From CAYOZL01 sp964408435 (GTDB lineage: Bacteria > Bdellovibrionota_C > UBA2361 > SZUA-149 > CAYOZL01), in contig CAYOZL010000056.1 in assembly GCA_964408435.1 (NCBI GenBank), positions 1 to 14,839 of the forward strand: a DNA stretch of 14,839 nt, read 5' to 3'. This document shows, piece after piece, positions 13,723 to 14,839 of this stretch. Every line of letters begins with the position of its first letter. Within the stretch, counting starts at the first letter, position 1. Below the pieces are notes generated by a model. It worked only from the letters and a program-made list of their open reading frames with translations, did not search any database and was not told where the DNA came from. The translations under genes and the position numbers were made by a program.

Positions 13723-14589
13723 TTATTTATTCCAATACTTAGGCATATCCTTAGCCCCAGCCTTTACAAGAACTTTTTTAATATTCTTTCTCTTATATAA
13801 ATTTGCCCACATAAGTGGAGAAAAACCATTACTAGACTCTAAGTTAACATCTGCGTTTTTACTAATTAATAGCTTTATTAGATCAAGGCATCCCCTTCTA
13901 ACAGCCCAAGTAAGTGCTGTATTACCTTTTGCATCAATTTGATTTACTGCTTGTCCTTTAGCTAAGAGCCTGGAAACTTTTTTCTTATCGCATGCTAAGA
14001 CTGATTTAATAAATTCATTTTTGGAAACTCTCTCTGAGCTTACTCTTACTATTTCAAATCTTTCACCGACATTAAGTTCAACAATCTGATCTCCATCAGT
14101 AACTTCTATTATTGCCTTTTCTTCCTTAAATACTAAATCATCACTAGCTTTTTTAAAAATCTTAAAAAAAGCCATGGATAAAACAAAACTGAATATGAAA
14201 AAATATAGATACTTTAATTTAGATTGTTTTTTTTCTGGTCTAAATTTTTTTGTCTTTATTTTTGACTCATCTCTTGGTCTTCTTTCTTGAGTATATGCAC
14301 TTTCTCTATAACGCCCTTTATTAGATCTTTGCTCATTTTCTTGATTTTTATCAAAATAACTAGTGTCTTTTTTCTGAGAAAAATACTTTTCTGCTTTAAT
14401 ATGTGCTTTTAATTCATTAAAGGCTTCGTTTAATTCTCTTGTTTTTATTTCTGCTTTCTTTCTTAATTCTTCGTTTTTCTGGAAACGATCAGGATGCCAT
14501 ACGGTGATTAAATTCTTATATGCACTTTCAAGCTCTTTAAGAGTTGCATTACTATTTAGTTCTAGTATTTTAAAGTATTTATCAGCCAT
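13723..14589 (-). CDS. membrane-anchored J-domain protein with C-terminal ankyrin repeats
   Basis: A 288-residue three-part protein. The N-terminus is a J-domain (about 4-66), YFKILELNSNATLKELESAY (5-24), with the essential HPD at 32-34 and the helix III sequence KTRELNEAFNELK (49-61); it should stimulate DnaK ATPase in the cytoplasm. A basic, unstructured linker (70-125) leads to one transmembrane helix (about 126-144). The C-terminus has ankyrin-like repeats (about 191-282), best seen in DAKGNTALTWAVRRGCLDLI (219-238), KNADVNLESSNGFSPLMWA (244-262) and KKVLVKAGAK (271-280). Positive-inside charges (KTKKFRPEKKQSKLK before the helix) put the ankyrin part in the periplasm. No strong Shine-Dalgarno precedes ATG 14589. 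Its client is unknown; ankyrin repeats usually bind proteins. Confidence 0.88.
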   Translation of the reverse strand: MADKYFKILELNSNATLKELESAYKNLITVWHPDRFQKNEELRKKAEIKTRELNEAFNELKAHIKAEKYFSQKKDTSYFDKNQENEQRSNKGRYRESAYTQERRPRDESKIKTKKFRPEKKQSKLKYLYFFIFSFVLSMAFFKIFKKASDDLVFKEEKAIIEVTDGDQIVELNVGERFEIVRVSSERVSKNEFIKSVLACDKKKVSRLLAKGQAVNQIDAKGNTALTWAVRRGCLDLIKLLISKNADVNLESSNGFSPLMWANLYKRKNIKKVLVKAGAKDMPKYWNK

Positions 14590-14599
14590 CTAATTAGAG

Positions 14600-14628
14600 A
14601 GTATACACTAGTCGTGATTTAGCTTAAA
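14600..14628 (-). promoter_or_regulatory. candidate promoter of the J-domain/ankyrin gene
   Basis: On the minus strand TATACT (14605-14600, five of six) lies 17 bp after TTTAAG (14628-14623, three of six). A start near 14593 gives a leader of about 4 nt. The elements overlap the inverted repeat at 14603-14643, as expected for a repressor-controlled promoter, but the -35 is poor. Confidence 0.35.
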
Positions 14629-14643
14629 TCTAGACTAGTATAT
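14603..14643. repeat. 41-bp inverted repeat over the J-domain/ankyrin promoter
   Basis: The nested arms ACTAGTC (14607-14613) with GACTAGT (14633-14639), and GATTTA (14616-14621) with TAAATC (14625-14630), are perfect, separated by a 2-bp mismatch, around loop GCT. Three further outer pairs (14603-14605 with 14641-14643) extend the symmetry. The position, just upstream of ATG 14589, fits an operator; a leader hairpin is less likely because the predicted start is downstream. Confidence 0.6.
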
Positions 14644-14666
14644 TGCCGAACGCAGTGGGAGACAAC

Positions 14667-14774
14667 ATATTTTGACTTAGATTGATTTTTATAGCGTGCC
14701 AAAGGCATTTTGCTTTAGCAAAATAGCTGATTATGCGAAGCTATTCAACTAAAAATTAAACTAAGTCAAAATAT
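14667..14774. repeat. 108-bp branched inverted-repeat element (possible MITE or structured RNA)
   Basis: The outer arms are 14667-14691 and 14750-14774: 14 perfect pairs (ATATTTTGACTTAG with CTAAGTCAAAATAT), then 11 more with two mismatches, so 23 of 25. Inside lie three further hairpins: TGCC-AAA-GGCA (14697-14707), ATTTTGCT-TT-AGCAAAAT (14707-14724) and AATAGCT...AGCTATT (14722-14728 with 14739-14745), the last two sharing three bases so that only one forms fully at a time. TA dinucleotides bracket arm ends that begin TTTTGACTTAG, compatible with a TA-target element. No reading frame is inside. Confidence 0.7.
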
Positions 14775-14786
14775 ATTTAATCAGTT

Positions 14787-14839
14787 ATGCAGTCAGTAAA
14801 AAAAATAATTTCAGACATTAGCAGTAATAAAACAGTATT
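14787..14839 (+). CDS. possible gene start running off the right edge
   Basis: ATG at 14787 opens a frame, MQSVKKIISDISSNKTV, that remains open to the end (17 codons). The pattern recalls the N-terminus of monothiol glutaredoxins (helix, then S-N-x-x-V before the active strand), but no CGFS motif is in view, no Shine-Dalgarno is evident, and 17 codons cannot establish a gene. Confidence 0.25.
   Translation, partial: MQSVKKIISDISSNKTV

Noticed and set aside
6928..14724. Shared AGCAAAAT/ATTTTGCT between the 6928-6961 repeat and the 14667-14774 element
   Set aside because: Eight bases in an AT-rich genome are readily shared by chance, and the surrounding sequence does not align.

Overview
The window looks like a piece of an AT-rich (about one third G+C by eye) Gram-negative chromosome, probably from a proteobacterium. 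The evidence is an outer-membrane porin ending in a terminal Phe, Sec and Tat signal peptides, an ECF sigma factor paired with a zinc-binding anti-sigma protein of the type common in beta/gammaproteobacteria, and a bacterial tRNA-Arg(ACG). Shine-Dalgarno sequences are mostly weak, and several candidate -10 boxes lie only 4-18 nt from a start codon. I cannot name the genus. I see no insertion sequence, CRISPR array, rRNA or phage gene.

Bases 1-9106 are a surface-glycan region. It opens with the last 53 residues of what looks like a secreted carbohydrate-active protein. Four forward genes follow: an FkbM methyltransferase, a GT4 glycosyltransferase, a membrane-anchored GT2 glycosyltransferase and a zinc-ribbon SAM methyltransferase. 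Facing them on the minus strand are a GT-B glycosyltransferase and an O-antigen ligase/polymerase (Wzy_C) protein. A 94-bp divergent promoter region with an 11-bp perfect inverted repeat separates these from a forward operon: ECF sigma factor, soluble ZAS anti-sigma protein, and a GT4 glycosyltransferase similar to those of exopolysaccharide loci. Together the genes would build, methylate and ligate or polymerise a polysaccharide. The sigma/anti-sigma pair is a plausible regulator.

Bases 9103-12801 are a minus-strand operon transcribed porin, FMN-binding periplasmic protein, four-helix membrane protein, ApbE (FAD:protein FMN transferase). Genes overlap at two junctions. ApbE would attach FMN to the FMN-binding protein, and the His-bearing membrane protein may connect that flavin to membrane electron carriers: a candidate extracytoplasmic flavin electron-transfer system with its own outer-membrane channel. 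Its promoter has a perfect TTGACA and is followed by a strong hairpin in the 5' leader. A perfect 24-bp palindrome that contains both stop codons terminates this operon and the convergent glycosyltransferase gene.

Bases 12868-14839 hold tRNA-Arg(ACG) without an encoded CCA, a gene-free stretch, an unrecognised 148-residue protein, and a J-domain/transmembrane/ankyrin protein. Two sizeable inverted-repeat structures lie upstream of the last gene. One is a 108-nt branched element with 25-bp near-perfect terminal arms, a possible MITE-like repeat or structured RNA. A possible gene start runs off the right edge.
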